Of a DNA stretch of 6,316 bases, positions 5,972-6,316 are shown piece after piece. The notes under the pieces were generated by a model. That model was not told the DNA's origin. It saw nothing but the letters and a program-made list of their open reading frames with translations, and searched no databases. Every line of letters begins with the position of its first letter. Position 1 is the first letter of the stretch. Origin of the DNA: JBBRRP01 sp964609655 (lineage in GTDB: Bacteria; Myxococcota_A; Polyangia; Polyangiales; Polyangiaceae); assembly GCA_964609655.1 (NCBI GenBank), contig CAZSUA010000326.1, positions 1 through 6,316 on the forward strand. The letters are read 5' to 3'. The translations under genes and the position numbers were made by a program.

Positions 5972-6316
5972 CTACGAAACCAGCGACATGGGCATCGCTG
6001 GCCCAGGCACCTCATCGGAGGTATCTGTGAGCCGATTCTTAGCGTCCACGCGTACCACCCGAGGCTTGTGCACGCGCGCTTCCTCGGCCGACATCTCCGC
6101 AAACGTGGCTAAAATCACCAGATCTCCGGGATGGTTCAAGTGTGCTGCGGCGCCATTGATGCAGATCACCCCAGAACCGGCCGGCCCTGGAAGCGCATAC
6201 GTCATCAGCCGGGTGCCCCGAGAGACGTTCCAGATATGCACGGCTTCGTAGGGAAGGATGTTCGCTTCCCGGAGCAAATCCGAATCGACCGTGACGCTGC
6301 CTTCGTACTCAAGATC
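5972..6316 (-). CDS. panD: Aspartate 1-decarboxylase PanD (5' end outside window)
   Basis: This pyruvoyl-dependent enzyme decarboxylates L-aspartate to beta-alanine for pantothenate and CoA synthesis in the cytoplasm. The frame is open through base 6316, giving 114 visible residues of about 130, with stop TAG at 5972-5974. The self-processing site YEGS is present at the visible N-terminus: the Gly-Ser pair is encoded at 6301-6296, and the Ser becomes the pyruvoyl group, as at Gly24-Ser25 in E. coli PanD. Other hallmarks are EAVHIWNVSRGTRLMTYAL (equivalent to Trp47, Arg54, Thr57 and Tyr58) and INGAAAH (equivalent to Asn72 and the following alanines), then GDLVILATFAEMSAEEA. The missing part is the first 15-20 residues, including the expected active-site lysine near residue 9. 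The TTG at 6277 is internal and is not the start. The frame is intact and processing should be normal. Confidence 0.97.
   Translation of the reverse strand, partial: DLEYEGSVTVDSDLLREANILPYEAVHIWNVSRGTRLMTYALPGPAGSGVICINGAAAHLNHPGDLVILATFAEMSAEEARVHKPRVVRVDAKNRLTDTSDEVPGPAMPMSLVS

Noticed and set aside
5972..6277. PanD starting at TTG 6277
   Set aside because: That start would remove the Gly-Ser self-processing site encoded at 6301-6296, which is present and in frame upstream.
1..6316. Mobile element, defence island, CRISPR array or biosynthetic cluster
   Set aside because: No transposase, integrase, terminal inverted repeats, regularly spaced repeats, nuclease or helicase motifs, or NRPS/PKS domains are visible. 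All six genes read as chromosomal housekeeping or envelope genes.

Overview
The window looks like ordinary chromosomal DNA of a Gram-negative bacterium, most likely a myxobacterium (Myxococcota, Polyangiales-like). This assignment is inferred from three things: GC-rich coding sequence; Asp-Ala-Gly and Ala-Pro linkers in envelope proteins; and a gene set with a multidomain L,D-transpeptidase lipoprotein, a TonB-type membrane anchor and a TPR protein carrying a zincin-like tail. No transposase, integrase, phage gene, CRISPR array, tRNA or rRNA is visible.

Layout. Bases 1-368 (+) hold the C-terminal third of a trans-polyprenyl diphosphate synthase, cut by the window edge. It converges on a minus-strand pair: an L,D-transpeptidase lipoprotein (3226 down to 1538) followed by a TPR protein with a degenerate metallopeptidase-like domain (1457 or 1412 down to 393). 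The 179-bp space at 3227-3405 is a divergent promoter region. From it a plus-strand gene (3406-4896) encodes an inner-membrane protein with a TonB-like anchor, a long Asp/Ala/Gly linker with a short tandem repeat, and a globular domain of unknown function. This gene ends 7 bp from a convergent minus-strand gene (5932 down to 4904) for a membrane protein of unknown function. That gene lies 39 bp downstream of panD (aspartate 1-decarboxylase), whose 5' end runs off the window at 6316.

Functional reading. Polyprenyl diphosphate synthase (lipid carriers or quinone side chains), the L,D-transpeptidase (peptidoglycan cross-linking or anchoring) and the TonB-like protein all relate to the cell envelope. 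PanD supplies beta-alanine for pantothenate and CoA. Nothing in the sequence shows that these genes form one dedicated system. The most unusual items are the TonB-type S-xxx-H anchor joined to a non-TonB C-terminal domain, and the zincin-like domain in which the HExxH histidines appear to be lost.
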